Assembly (NCBI GenBank): GCA_903917955.1 | Contig: CAIXCO010000001.1 | Span: 1-10,337, forward strand | DNA from: an uncultured Chlorobiaceae bacterium | GTDB lineage: Bacteria; Bacteroidota; Chlorobiia; Chlorobiales; Chlorobiaceae | Direction of reading: 5' to 3' | Length of the DNA stretch: 10,337 nucleotides | Shown: in pieces, positions 1-6,970 of the stretch | How the letters are laid out: the number at the start of each line of letters is the position of its first letter | Position numbering within the stretch: position 1 is the first letter of the stretch | The notes under the pieces: model-generated | The model's input: only the letters and a program-made list of their open reading frames with translations | Databases searched by the model: none | What the model was told of the DNA's origin: nothing | Translations under genes and position numbers: made by a program

Positions 1-206
1 CCCCGGCAGTCGCCCTGGTCTTCACTCTGGAAAAGTTTTTCGAGCAACTCTCCTTCATATTCTGTCTGGAAAAACTCAAACGAGATCTTCGGAAAACTTG
101 CAGCCAGTTCACGGTTGATATCGTCAAGGGTCTGGCGACCGTAAACCTCCGGTTCGCGTTTTCCAAGCCGGGAGAGGTTGGGGCCATTGAGAACAACTAT
201 CTGCAT
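1..206 (-). CDS. aroQ: 3-dehydroquinate dehydratase type II, N-terminal part (cut by window edge)
   Basis: Type II dehydroquinase converts 3-dehydroquinate to 3-dehydroshikimate, the third step of the cytoplasmic shikimate pathway to aromatic amino acids. Translating the minus strand from the ATG at 206 gives 68 codons with no stop, running off the left edge. The family opening is plain: VVLNGPNL at residues 4-11, then the active-site lid with KREPEVYG at 16-23. By family alignment R17 and Y22 are the catalytic lid arginine and tyrosine. The rest of the enzyme, usually about 140-150 residues in total, lies outside the window, including the later catalytic histidine. There is no Shine-Dalgarno sequence before the ATG. 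The gene follows hslU on the same strand, but a strong hairpin lies between them, so it is probably a separate unit. The identity rests on the conserved N-terminus only. Confidence 0.92.
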   Translation of the reverse strand, partial: MQIVVLNGPNLSRLGKREPEVYGRQTLDDINRELAASFPKISFEFFQTEYEGELLEKLFQSEDQGDCR

Positions 207-213
207 CGCGCTG

Positions 214-242
214 ATAATAATTGTTGAAGCCAGCCCGGTAAA
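214..242 (-). promoter_or_regulatory. possible aroQ promoter (weak sigma-70-like match)
   Basis: On the minus strand, TTTACC (242-237) and TATTAT (219-214) are separated by exactly 17 bases. They match the -35 and -10 consensus at 4/6 and 5/6 positions. The -10-like box ends 7 bases before the aroQ ATG, so transcription from it would give almost no leader. The -35-like box lies in the loop of the upstream hairpin. This is pattern matching only; promoter consensus in green sulfur bacteria is not something I can verify here. Confidence 0.25.
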
Positions 243-252
243 GGGGCTGGCT
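228..252 (-). terminator. hairpin after hslU, probable operon terminator
   Basis: A perfect 9-bp inverted repeat, AGCCAGCCC (228-236) with GGGCTGGCT (244-252), encloses a 7-base loop. It is GC-rich and lies 27 bases beyond the hslU stop codon. On the minus strand it is followed by TTCAACAATTATTATC, an AT-rich stretch but not a clean T run. Position and stem strength support termination of the DUF3109-rpoN-hslVU transcript; the weak T tract leaves attenuation or read-through into aroQ possible. Confidence 0.65.
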
Positions 253-279
253 CAATCAAAAGGTTGACAAAAAAAGTAC

Positions 280-1770
280 TTAAAGAATATACTGGCTGAG
301 ATCGCGATCTGCAACCACATGGTTCAGCTTCTCCTTCACCATCACTTCATCAATCTCTACATGCTCGTCGGAGAAATTTTCAGGGATATTGAACATCAAC
401 TCCTCAAGAAGATTGGTCATGATCGTATGCAGGCGCCTTGCCCCGATATTTTCAACACTTTCGTTGACCCTGGCAGCAATCCTCGCAATCTCTCGAATGG
501 CACCGTCACTGAAGGTCAAATCAACCCCCTCTGTGGCAAGAAGCGCAGAATACTGCTTGATAAGAGCATTCTCAGGCTGCGTCAGAATGAGGTAAAAGTC
601 CTCTTCCGTCAGGCTTTTCAGCTCTACACGGATCGGAAAACGACCCTGCAGTTCGGGAATCAGATCAGAAGGCTTGGCAACATGAAAGGCACCTGAAGCG
701 ATAAAGAGGACGTGGTCGGTCTTCACCATACCATGTTTGGTCGCAACATTGGAGCCCTCGACAATCGGCAAAAGATCACGCTGCACACCCTCACGGCTTA
801 CATCCGGCCCCTTGCCGCCCGAGCCTGTTGATGGAGATGCAATTTTATCAATTTCATCAATGAAAACAATTCCGGACTGCTCCACCTTGTTGATCGCCTC
901 CTTGACAACACTCTCCATATCAATGAGCTTCTGCACCTCTTCCTGCTCAAGAAGTTTACGGGCTTCGGCAATCGAGACCCTTCTTTTCTTGCGTTTCCTG
1001 GGCATGCCGCTCATGAGATCCTGCATGATTCCGCCAATCTCCTCCATTTGACCGAGAGGGCCGAAAACCTGCATCATCCCGCCAGGAGAATCGCCGGAGA
1101 GATCCATCTCAATCTGACGCTCCTCAAGCTTTCCATTGCGGAGGCGTTCCAGCATTTTTTTGCGGCTCCGCCGATTCACCTCAATTGACTTGTCATGCTC
1201 TTCAGTTGGTCGCGACTCCTGCATAACCTCTTCGCCAGAGGCCTCATCATCATCTTCCGAATTGCGTGAAGAGGCAACAGGAGGGAGAAGAATGTCGAGC
1301 AGGCGCTCTTCGACAAGCAAAGCAGCTTTTTCACGAACCTCTTCCGACTTTTCGCTTCTGACCATAGCCACAGACTGATCAACAAGATCACGAATCATCG
1401 ACTCCACATCGCGGCCCACATATCCCACTTCAGTGAATTTCGAGGCCTCAACCTTGACAAAGGGGGCTCTGGCAAGTTTGGCAAGCCTGCGGGCGATTTC
1501 AGTTTTTCCCACGCCTGTCGGCCCTATCATGATAATGTTGTTGGGCATGATCTCATCACGGAGATCATCACTGACGTGTTGACGGCGAAGCCGGTTGCGC
1601 AAGGCGATGGCAACAGACTTTTTTGCATCCTTCTGGCCAATAATATACTTGTCGAGGAGCGAAACAATCTGGTTTGGCGTCAGATTGCTGGTCGCAATGG
1701 AACTTGTTTTACCGCTCCTTGCTTCGGGCAATGCAAGCGCATTTCCCTCACTGTTCGTAGTCGTTTCCAT
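280..1770 (-). CDS. hslU: ATP-dependent protease ATPase subunit HslU (ClpY)
   Basis: HslU is the AAA+ unfoldase that feeds substrates to the HslV peptidase in the cytoplasm. The 496-residue product carries Walker A GPTGVGKT (83-90), the substrate-gripping pore loop GYVG (116-119), Walker B IVFIDEID (301-308), an arginine-finger region ELQGRFPI (373-380) and sensor-2 GARR (443-446). It ends in LSQYIL, like the C-terminal tail that docks into HslV. The intermediate (I) domain lies at about 130-260. The protein is about 50 residues longer than E. coli HslU: about 28 extra precede the conserved start of the fold (LTPNQIVSLLDKYIIGQ), and an acidic low-complexity stretch lies in the I domain (about 170-193). 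The ATG at 1770 is the only start seen that covers the whole frame, but it has no Shine-Dalgarno sequence, so a shorter form is possible. hslV is 71 bp upstream on the same strand. Confidence 0.97.
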   Translation of the reverse strand: METTTNSEGNALALPEARSGKTSSIATSNLTPNQIVSLLDKYIIGQKDAKKSVAIALRNRLRRQHVSDDLRDEIMPNNIIMIGPTGVGKTEIARRLAKLARAPFVKVEASKFTEVGYVGRDVESMIRDLVDQSVAMVRSEKSEEVREKAALLVEERLLDILLPPVASSRNSEDDDEASGEEVMQESRPTEEHDKSIEVNRRSRKKMLERLRNGKLEERQIEMDLSGDSPGGMMQVFGPLGQMEEIGGIMQDLMSGMPRKRKKRRVSIAEARKLLEQEEVQKLIDMESVVKEAINKVEQSGIVFIDEIDKIASPSTGSGGKGPDVSREGVQRDLLPIVEGSNVATKHGMVKTDHVLFIASGAFHVAKPSDLIPELQGRFPIRVELKSLTEEDFYLILTQPENALIKQYSALLATEGVDLTFSDGAIREIARIAARVNESVENIGARRLHTIMTNLLEELMFNIPENFSDEHVEIDEVMVKEKLNHVVADRDLSQYIL

Positions 1771-1841
1771 GCAATGAATTGTAAATTTCGAAAAAAGGAG
1801 TTAGGGTCAGCAACACTGACTGAACGGCATCGTCCGTGCGC

Positions 1842-2390
1842 TCAGACCTCTTCAACAATAATATGATCGTTCGTATAAATACAGATATCTGCCGCTATCT
1901 TCAAACTTTCGAGCACGATATCCTTTGCCTCAAGAGCTGAATGTTTCATGAGCGAACGGGCGGCGGCGAGAGCATACATACTTCCGCTGCCGATGGCGAC
2001 AATGCCATCCTCCGGCTCTATCACATCACCGGTTCCCGAGATAATCAACGCCTTGTCACCACTGACAATGGCCAACATCGCCTCAAGACGACGGAGATAC
2101 TTGTCGGTTCTCCAGTCACGGGCAAGTTCAACCGCTGCGCGGTCAAGCTTTCCGTTATAGGCCTCAAGCTTCTCCTCAAAGCGGTCAAGCAATGTTACAG
2201 CATCCGCTGTTGCCCCCGCAAAACCGGCAACAAGCTTCCCATGATAGAGCCTTCTGATTTTCCGGGTTGAATGCTTGATGACCGTATTTCCGAGTGTCAT
2301 CTGTCCATCGCTTCCAAGCGCAGCCTTTCCGTCCCTTATAACACCTATAACCGTCGTTGAACGGATCACTGGTCTTTGGTTATTCTTCAT
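1842..2390 (-). CDS. hslV: ATP-dependent protease peptidase subunit HslV (ClpQ)
   Basis: HslV is the proteasome-beta-like threonine peptidase that forms the double-hexamer core of the HslVU protease. From the ATG at 2390 the product is 182 residues. The conserved start of the mature enzyme, TTVIGV, begins at residue 12, so T12 should be the N-terminal nucleophile after removal of an 11-residue leader. In E. coli HslV only the initiator methionine precedes it. Further family signatures are GSDGQMTLGNTV, the KIRRLY segment, GFAGATADA and GSGSMYALAAA. The frame could also open at a TTG at 2393, directly touching the rpoN stop codon at 2394-2396. I prefer the ATG, which leaves a 3-base gap. Neither has a Shine-Dalgarno match, so translation may depend on ribosomes finishing rpoN. 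hslU follows after 71 bp. Confidence 0.96.
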   Translation of the reverse strand: MKNNQRPVIRSTTVIGVIRDGKAALGSDGQMTLGNTVIKHSTRKIRRLYHGKLVAGFAGATADAVTLLDRFEEKLEAYNGKLDRAAVELARDWRTDKYLRRLEAMLAIVSGDKALIISGTGDVIEPEDGIVAIGSGSMYALAAARSLMKHSALEAKDIVLESLKIAADICIYTNDHIIVEEV

Positions 2391-2393
2391 CAA

Positions 2394-3848
2394 TCAAAAT
2401 ATTTTTTTTCTTAATCTTGCAACTGGAATTTGCATTTGTTCACGATATTTTGCAACCGTTCTTCGGGCAATATGCACCCCTTTTTTCATCAAAATTTCTG
2501 TCAGAGTATCATCACTCAGCGGAGAATCGTGATCCTCCTGACGAATCATCTCAGCAATATCCTGTCGAATAACCTTGCTCGACAAATCGTCACCCTCTCC
2601 TGTCGAGAGCCCTGTACTGAAAAAATATTTCAGCTCAAAAACGCCGAAACGGGTCTGTACATATTTACCATTAACTGCCCGGCTGATGGTTGAAATATTG
2701 AGGCCGGTATCCTCCGCAATACTCTTCATTCCGAGCGGCACCACACACTCCGGACCGGAAACAAAAAAAGCATACTGGCGCGTCATCAAAGCCTCAATCA
2801 CCTTGAGCAGTGTCTGGCGCCGGGTCTCAATGGCACTCATAAACTCATTAGCCCGCTGAATATTCTGCCGTATAAACCTCTTTTCCTCTTTTGGCCCCTT
2901 CCTGTTTTTCAGAAGCTCCTGATAGCGATCGGTAACCTTGACGGAAAGGGCGCTCCTGTCATTAAGCACCGCAGTCAGCTCACCATTGTCGTAGCTTACC
3001 ACAAAATCAGGGGTGATATAATAACCACCCTCATCCTGAAAAATGCCGGGATGGGGATCAAGGCGGATAATAGCCGAAACAGCCTCCTCAACACTCTCCC
3101 TGCTCTCAGCGAGTTTTTTGATCAACAGTTCGAAACGCCTGTGCATAAAATCATCGAAATGGTCACGAAGAATCCTCGTTGCAACCTTACAGCTTTTCGA
3201 TTCTAAACGGCCGGCAACAGCCTGCAATTGCACAAGAAAACGTTCACGCAGATCCCTGACGGCCACACCTGGAGGATCAAGAAACTGGATTTTGCAAAGA
3301 ACTGCCGCCACCTCCTCTTCGCTGACATCAAAACCACCAAGGAGCAAACTATCAACAATTACATCACACCTGTCGGTAAAGTAACCGTCGCCATCAAGAT
3401 TACCAAGAATCTCTATGGCAATCATCACCTCCCGCTCCCCTACCCCTTCTTGCAAGGCGAGCTGGCGGAGAAGAGTATCATGAAAACTGTCATGCTGAAC
3501 CGCCTGAAAAAACCTCTCCTTTGAACCGCTTTCATTGGAGAAATCCACCCTTCCTTCAGAATATTCTCCAGAAACCGGTGCATCTGAGCGCTGCTGCGTG
3601 AGAGAACTTTTACTGAAGCGCTCAATTGCATCAAACATATCATCACCATCAGCCCGCTCGCTCTCCACAACAACATCACCTGCACTATCTTTTCGCTCCT
3701 CCACCAGTTCGAGCAACGGATTTTCCTGCAGCTCCTCATAAATTCGCTGTTCCAAATTGAGCATCGGAAGCTGGAGAAGCTGACTGCTCAAAATCTGCTG
3801 TGCAGAAAGCTGTAACGATTGCCGCTGTTGAAGCTTGATTTCAACCAT
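2394..3848 (-). CDS. rpoN: RNA polymerase sigma-54 factor RpoN
   Basis: Sigma-54 directs RNA polymerase to -24/-12 promoters that need an AAA+ enhancer-binding protein to open. From the ATG at 3848 the product is 484 residues. Region I is a glutamine/leucine-rich activator-interaction segment at 5-48 with ENPLLEL (42-48). Region II (about 50-110) is acidic and variable. The core-binding region runs from about 115 to 310, with LGNLDGDGYF (148-157) and LDPPGVAVRDL (190-200). A helix-turn-helix lies around 375-400 (IAEDTGLNISTISRAVNGKY), and the diagnostic RpoN box ARRTVAKYRE is at 461-470. The frame is open to a TTG at 3872, but the conserved N-terminus begins at the ATG. That ATG overlaps the 3' end of the DUF3109 gene by 8 bp and has no Shine-Dalgarno sequence, suggesting translational coupling. 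Being a global regulator, it may control genes anywhere in the genome; no enhancer-binding protein is in this window. Confidence 0.97.
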   Translation of the reverse strand: MVEIKLQQRQSLQLSAQQILSSQLLQLPMLNLEQRIYEELQENPLLELVEERKDSAGDVVVESERADGDDMFDAIERFSKSSLTQQRSDAPVSGEYSEGRVDFSNESGSKERFFQAVQHDSFHDTLLRQLALQEGVGEREVMIAIEILGNLDGDGYFTDRCDVIVDSLLLGGFDVSEEEVAAVLCKIQFLDPPGVAVRDLRERFLVQLQAVAGRLESKSCKVATRILRDHFDDFMHRRFELLIKKLAESRESVEEAVSAIIRLDPHPGIFQDEGGYYITPDFVVSYDNGELTAVLNDRSALSVKVTDRYQELLKNRKGPKEEKRFIRQNIQRANEFMSAIETRRQTLLKVIEALMTRQYAFFVSGPECVVPLGMKSIAEDTGLNISTISRAVNGKYVQTRFGVFELKYFFSTGLSTGEGDDLSSKVIRQDIAEMIRQEDHDSPLSDDTLTEILMKKGVHIARRTVAKYREQMQIPVARLRKKIF

Positions 3849-4419
3849 GATGCAGGGGGGATGAATCGACAAATGCCTTCAAACTCACCATCCAGCCGAC
3901 ACCATTGAGCGACTCAAGAGCGAGATGAACATAATCAATAAGTTGTACCTTGCACTCACAGCCCACCTTTCTGGCAGAGCGACACATAGAGTGCTGTTCA
4001 TAGACAAGATAAGGCAAACCAAACTTTTTTCTCACCCTTATCGGAAACAATCGGCAGGAGAGAGGTTTGTCAAAGTCCAGAATCCCTTCGCGATAGGCAA
4101 TCTCAATGGCGCAAAAGGTTATTCCGTCACGAATCAAGGTAAAAACACACTCTTCTTTCTCAACCGTTCTTGTGTACTGAACGCCCTGATAGAGCTCAAC
4201 CGGGCCGTGACGCCGGAGATAGCGCAACCCTTTTTCGGGAAGCATCCTCAGCAGCTCTTCGGGCAACTGGCTCAATTGAATGGCCTCATCATCAGATAAC
4301 GGAGCTCCAAGCTCCCCCTCAATACAACACTTTCCCTTGCACTCATGCAGATCGCATGAAAAAAAAGCCTTCAGAACCTCCTTGTCAACAAGAACATTTC
4401 CTATGGAAACCATCGACAT
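3841..4419 (-). CDS. DUF3109 family cysteine-cluster protein (possible metal binding)
   Basis: This 192-residue soluble protein has nine cysteines in a patterned layout: C22, C27, C31 and C32 (C-x4-C-x3-CC), then C91, C103, C122, C146, C154 and C156. The motif SCDLHECKGKCCIEGELGAP near the N-terminus and SCRLFPIRV at 121-129 are what I know from the DUF3109 family, common in Bacteroidetes and Chlorobi and related to the YkgJ-like CxxxCxxCC proteins thought to chelate zinc or iron. No biochemical function is established that I can cite. There is no signal peptide or membrane segment. The ATG at 4419 is favoured because GAGG lies 10 bases upstream; a second ATG at 4413 is too far from it. Its end overlaps the rpoN start by 8 bp, so the two are probably made from one transcript. 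I infer metal binding and cannot say more about its role. Confidence 0.8.
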   Translation of the reverse strand: MSMVSIGNVLVDKEVLKAFFSCDLHECKGKCCIEGELGAPLSDDEAIQLSQLPEELLRMLPEKGLRYLRRHGPVELYQGVQYTRTVEKEECVFTLIRDGITFCAIEIAYREGILDFDKPLSCRLFPIRVRKKFGLPYLVYEQHSMCRSARKVGCECKVQLIDYVHLALESLNGVGWMVSLKAFVDSSPLHHG

Positions 4420-4605
4420 AACAGACCATCCTCATAATAAATTTTTACCCTCTCTCCACTCCCCCTCCATAAAAAAATGGCTTCCTGCCCTCTCAAAACC
4501 AACTCATCGCTTTTCATATTTGCTGCTTCGATGAATTTTTCATAGCTATATGCAGCTCTCGATTGAAAAGACGGAGAGGAACATACACAACAAAGCCCTA
4601 TCACC
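4420..4605. promoter_or_regulatory. divergent intergenic region between DUF3109 gene and folD
   Basis: This 186-bp gap separates two divergent transcription units, so it should hold the promoters of both the DUF3109-rpoN-hslVU group and folD-radA. I could not assign convincing -35/-10 pairs or a -24/-12 sigma-54 site. Visible structure consists of a nearly homopyrimidine tract at 4448-4468 (purine-rich on the minus strand, in the DUF3109 leader), CCAT/ATGG arms around an A run at 4467-4480, and the palindrome ATAGCTAT at about 4542-4549. The purine-rich GGAGAGGAA at 4573-4581 is about 25 bases before the folD ATG, too far to act as its ribosome binding site. Confidence 0.5.
4430..4433 (-). 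promoter_or_regulatory. ribosome binding site of the DUF3109 gene
   Basis: GAGG on the minus strand lies 10 bases before the ATG at 4419 and 16 before the next in-frame ATG at 4413. It therefore decides in favour of the upstream start. It is one of only two clear Shine-Dalgarno matches in the window. Confidence 0.55.
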
Positions 4606-5493
4606 ATGCTCATTATCGACGGAAAAAAGGTCTCCCTCGACCTGAAAAACGAACTGAAGACCAGCGTAGAGAGCTGCCATGCCTCTACCGGTAAAGTTCC
4701 CGGCCTGACGGTTATCATTGTCGGCCACGACCCGGCATCGCAGGTTTATGTACGCAATAAAGCCAAAACATGCAAAGAGATCGGCATGATTTCAACGGTA
4801 ATTGAAATGGCCGCCGACACCACCGAAAAACACCTGATTGATACCATTCACGAACTGAACAACGATCCGACTGTTCACGGCATCCTTGTCCAGCAGCCGC
4901 TGCCGAAGCAGATTGACGAATTTGCCGTTACGCTTGCCATTGACCCGTCAAAAGATGTTGACGGATTTCATCCCGAAAACCTCGGACGACTCGTGATGGG
5001 TCATCTCGACAAATGTTTTGTCAGTTGTACCCCCTACGGTATTCTTGAGCTGCTTGGCCGCTACAACATCGAAACCCGGGGCAAACACTGTGTTGTGGTC
5101 GGACGCAGCAACATTGTCGGCAAGCCGATGGCCAACCTTATGCTGCAGAAACTTGAAGCCACCAACTGCACCGTCACCATCTGCCACTCTGCAACCAAAA
5201 ATATTCCCTTCTACACCCAGCAGGCCGACATCCTTATCGCGGCTATCGGCAAAGCGGGATTCATTACCGCTGACATGGTCAAACCCGGCGCTGTCGTCAT
5301 CGACGTTGGTATCAACCGTATTGAGGATGCGTCAACAAAAAGCGGCTACCGTCTGGTTGGCGATGTGGATTACGAAGGTGTTTCAGCCGTTGCCTCGGCC
5401 ATGACCCCGGTACCAGGAGGAGTCGGCCCCATGACCATTGCCATGCTTTTGAAAAACACGCTCCAGTCATTCCAGCGTATCAACGGACTTTAA
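4606..5493 (+). CDS. folD: bifunctional methylenetetrahydrofolate dehydrogenase / cyclohydrolase FolD
   Basis: FolD interconverts 5,10-methylene-, 5,10-methenyl- and 10-formyl-tetrahydrofolate using NADP, supplying one-carbon units for purine and formyl-methionine synthesis in the cytoplasm. The 295-residue product has the usual family length. Y48 and K54 in YVRNKAK match the E. coli catalytic Tyr50 and Lys56. Q96 in VQQPLP and D119 in KDVDGFHPENLGRL match E. coli Gln98 and Asp121. The C-terminal dinucleotide-binding domain has VVGRSNIVGKPMANLML (164-180), CHSAT, GKAGFI, VIDVGINR and the closing MTPVPGGVGPMT (266-277). No key residue is missing, so both activities are expected. The ATG at 4606 gives the family-standard opening MLIIDGKKV and has no Shine-Dalgarno sequence nearby. 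radA starts 6 bp after the stop, so the two are very likely co-transcribed. Confidence 0.97.
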   Translation: MLIIDGKKVSLDLKNELKTSVESCHASTGKVPGLTVIIVGHDPASQVYVRNKAKTCKEIGMISTVIEMAADTTEKHLIDTIHELNNDPTVHGILVQQPLPKQIDEFAVTLAIDPSKDVDGFHPENLGRLVMGHLDKCFVSCTPYGILELLGRYNIETRGKHCVVVGRSNIVGKPMANLMLQKLEATNCTVTICHSATKNIPFYTQQADILIAAIGKAGFITADMVKPGAVVIDVGINRIEDASTKSGYRLVGDVDYEGVSAVASAMTPVPGGVGPMTIAMLLKNTLQSFQRINGL

Positions 5494-5499
5494 AGCAGG

Positions 5500-6870
5500 A
5501 TGGCCAAATCTTCTACCAGATACGTCTGCTCAAACTGCGGAGCCATCTCCCTGAAATATCAAGGAAAATGCTTTGAGTGCCAGAGCTGGGGCACACTTCA
5601 GGAGACCCGCATCGAACCCGAAGCGAAAAAACAGGGTGCGGGCTCTGGGGGAGCTGTTGCTGTTCTGCAGAACCTGCATGATGCCGTCCCCTCCGAGTTC
5701 CTGCGCATCATGACCGGCATTGGCGAACTCGACCGGGTGCTCGGCGGAGGACTCATGCAGGGTTCAGCCGTTCTGGTTGGAGGAGAGCCGGGCATCGGCA
5801 AATCAACCCTCATGCTGCAACTCGCAGCACGCCTTGCCCCGGCAAAAGTGCTCTATATCTCCGGCGAAGAGTCGCCGAACCAGATCCGCGAAAGGGCACA
5901 GCGCCTCTCCATTCAGGCAAAAAACCTCTGGCTCGCCCCTGAAGTGAGCCTTGAGCGCGTCCTCGATCTCATTGAACGCGAAAAACCTGCGCTGGTCATT
6001 ATCGACTCCATTCAAACGATTCATTCGGATGAATACCAGAGCTCTGCCGGTACCATCACCCAGATCCGGGAGTGCGCAGCCATGCTGATCCGCGCGGCCA
6101 AGCAGCAGAACGTTATTTTGATGATTATCGGCCATATCACCAAAGAGGGGGCGCTTGCCGGGCCCAAAGCACTTGAGCACATGGTCGATACCGTTTTGCA
6201 GTTCGAGGGCGAAGGTTATCAGCGCTACCGCATTATCCGCTCCATCAAGAACCGCTTTGGCTCCACCAATGAAATCGGCGTCTTCCGCATGGATGAAACC
6301 GGCCTTGAAGAGGTCAGTAACCCCTCAGAATTCTTTATTTCCGGACGAAGAACCGATGTGCCAGGCAACTCAATCCTTGCCGCCATCGAAGGCACAAGGG
6401 CCCTTCTTGTGGAGGTGCAGGCACTGGTCTCCAAAACCAACTACTCCATGCCGCAGCGTATCAGCACTGGATTCGACCTGAAGCGGATGTCGATCATCCT
6501 TGCCGTGCTCGAAAACAGGCTCCATATCGAAACCTGGGGGCAGGATGTTTTTGTGAAAATAGCCGGAGGACTCAAACTGGCAGAACCCGCAGCAGACCTT
6601 GCCATTGCTGCGGCTATTGCCTCAGGGCTTATGAACCGTCCAGTTGATGCCGCAACCGTCTGCTGCGGAGAAATAGGGCTTGCTGGAGAACTCAGGGCCA
6701 TCAGCGACAGTGAGCGGCGCATCAGGGAGGCCGCCCATCTCGGCTTCAAGCGCATTGTACTGCCCGAAGCCAATACCCGGGAACTGAAACCCTCACTGCT
6801 CACTCTTCCCATCAACATCTTTGGATGCAAAACACTCTACGAAGCACTTCAGGAGCTTGATGTCAGTTGA
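5500..6870 (+). CDS. radA: DNA repair protein RadA (Sms)
   Basis: RadA is a RecA-related hexameric ATPase that helps process recombination intermediates, acting on branched DNA alongside RecA. The 456-residue product has, in order: a four-cysteine zinc finger (C10, C13, C24, C27); a RecA-type ATPase core with Walker A GEPGIGKST (95-103) and Walker B LVIID ending at D169; the RadA-specific KNRFG motif at 250-254; and a C-terminal Lon-protease-like domain from about 290 on. Length and order are typical. The ATG at 5500 sits directly after AGCAGG, which overlaps the folD stop region and is too close to act as a normal Shine-Dalgarno sequence, so coupling to folD is likely. The last codons, GAT GTC AGT TGA, are themselves part of the repeat array that follows, so the native C-terminus may have been replaced or trimmed by repeat insertion. 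Confidence 0.97.
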   Translation: MAKSSTRYVCSNCGAISLKYQGKCFECQSWGTLQETRIEPEAKKQGAGSGGAVAVLQNLHDAVPSEFLRIMTGIGELDRVLGGGLMQGSAVLVGGEPGIGKSTLMLQLAARLAPAKVLYISGEESPNQIRERAQRLSIQAKNLWLAPEVSLERVLDLIEREKPALVIIDSIQTIHSDEYQSSAGTITQIRECAAMLIRAAKQQNVILMIIGHITKEGALAGPKALEHMVDTVLQFEGEGYQRYRIIRSIKNRFGSTNEIGVFRMDETGLEEVSNPSEFFISGRRTDVPGNSILAAIEGTRALLVEVQALVSKTNYSMPQRISTGFDLKRMSIILAVLENRLHIETWGQDVFVKIAGGLKLAEPAADLAIAAAIASGLMNRPVDAATVCCGEIGLAGELRAISDSERRIREAAHLGFKRIVLPEANTRELKPSLLTLPINIFGCKTLYEALQELDVS

Positions 6871-6932
6871 AAGTTGTCAGTAATCAGTTGTCAGTTGTCA
6901 GTTGTCTGATTACTGATAACTGATTACTGATA
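6862..6932. repeat. short tandem/inverted repeat array of TCAGTTG-like units
   Basis: About 70 bases consist almost wholly of variants of the heptamer TCAGTTG and its relative TCAGTAA, on both strands. CAGTTG recurs at 6864, 6885, 6892 and 6899. CAGTAATCAG (6878-6887) is inverted as CTGATTACTG at 6906-6915 and again at 6920-6929. The first unit overlaps the last codons and the stop of radA. Heptamer arrays of this kind are known from cyanobacteria and some green sulfur bacteria as intergenic repeats; that this one belongs to a genome-wide family is inference. Units occur in both orientations, which creates the hairpin described separately. Confidence 0.85.
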
Positions 6933-6945
6933 GCTTCTTTTGTAT
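6877..6945 (+). terminator. repeat-derived hairpin, possible radA terminator
   Basis: Bases 6877-6894 (TCAGTAATCAGTTGTCAG) pair with 6913-6930 (CTGATAACTGATTACTGA) to give an 18-bp stem with one G-U pair and an 18-base loop. It begins 7 bases after the radA stop and is followed by TAGCTTCTTTTGTATATTT, which is T-rich. The stem is AT-rich and the T run is broken, so termination may be partial. Protection of the radA mRNA end is an alternative role. Confidence 0.5.
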
Positions 6946-6950
6946 ATTTG
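6943..6950 (+). promoter_or_regulatory. possible promoter box of the YvlD-like gene
   Basis: TATATTTG fits the Bacteroidetes-type -7 pattern TAnnTTTG, and its first six bases match the sigma-70 -10 consensus at 5/6 positions. The matching upstream element is poor: CTGATT at 6920-6925, 17 bases away, matches the -35 at 3/6 and lies inside the repeat hairpin. A start near 6957 would leave a leader of about 25-30 bases containing the ribosome binding site. This is a weak prediction. Confidence 0.3.
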
Positions 6951-6970
6951 AGGAAAGAGTCAAAATTAAC

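Noticed and set aside
1805..1821. Small hairpin GTCAG-CAACA-CTGAC between hslV and hslU, followed on the minus strand by a T run
   Set aside because: The stem is only 5-6 bp and the T run starts about 9 bases later, so it is too weak to call as an attenuator.
4420..4605. Sigma-54 (-24/-12) promoter for autoregulation of rpoN
   Set aside because: No GG followed at the right distance by GC within a TGGCAC/TTGCA-like context was found; the nearest candidate, TGGCTTCCTGCC, has wrong spacing.
4401..4718. Minus-strand open frame of 105 codons antisense to the folD start
   Set aside because: It covers the folD start on the opposite strand and then overlaps the DUF3109 start in another frame. The part between the genes (38 codons from 4517) has no clear ribosome binding site and no recognisable family; low-complexity DNA explains the open frame.
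6862..6932. CRISPR array
   Set aside because: The units are about 7 bases, contiguous, in both orientations and without spacers; no cas gene is in the window.
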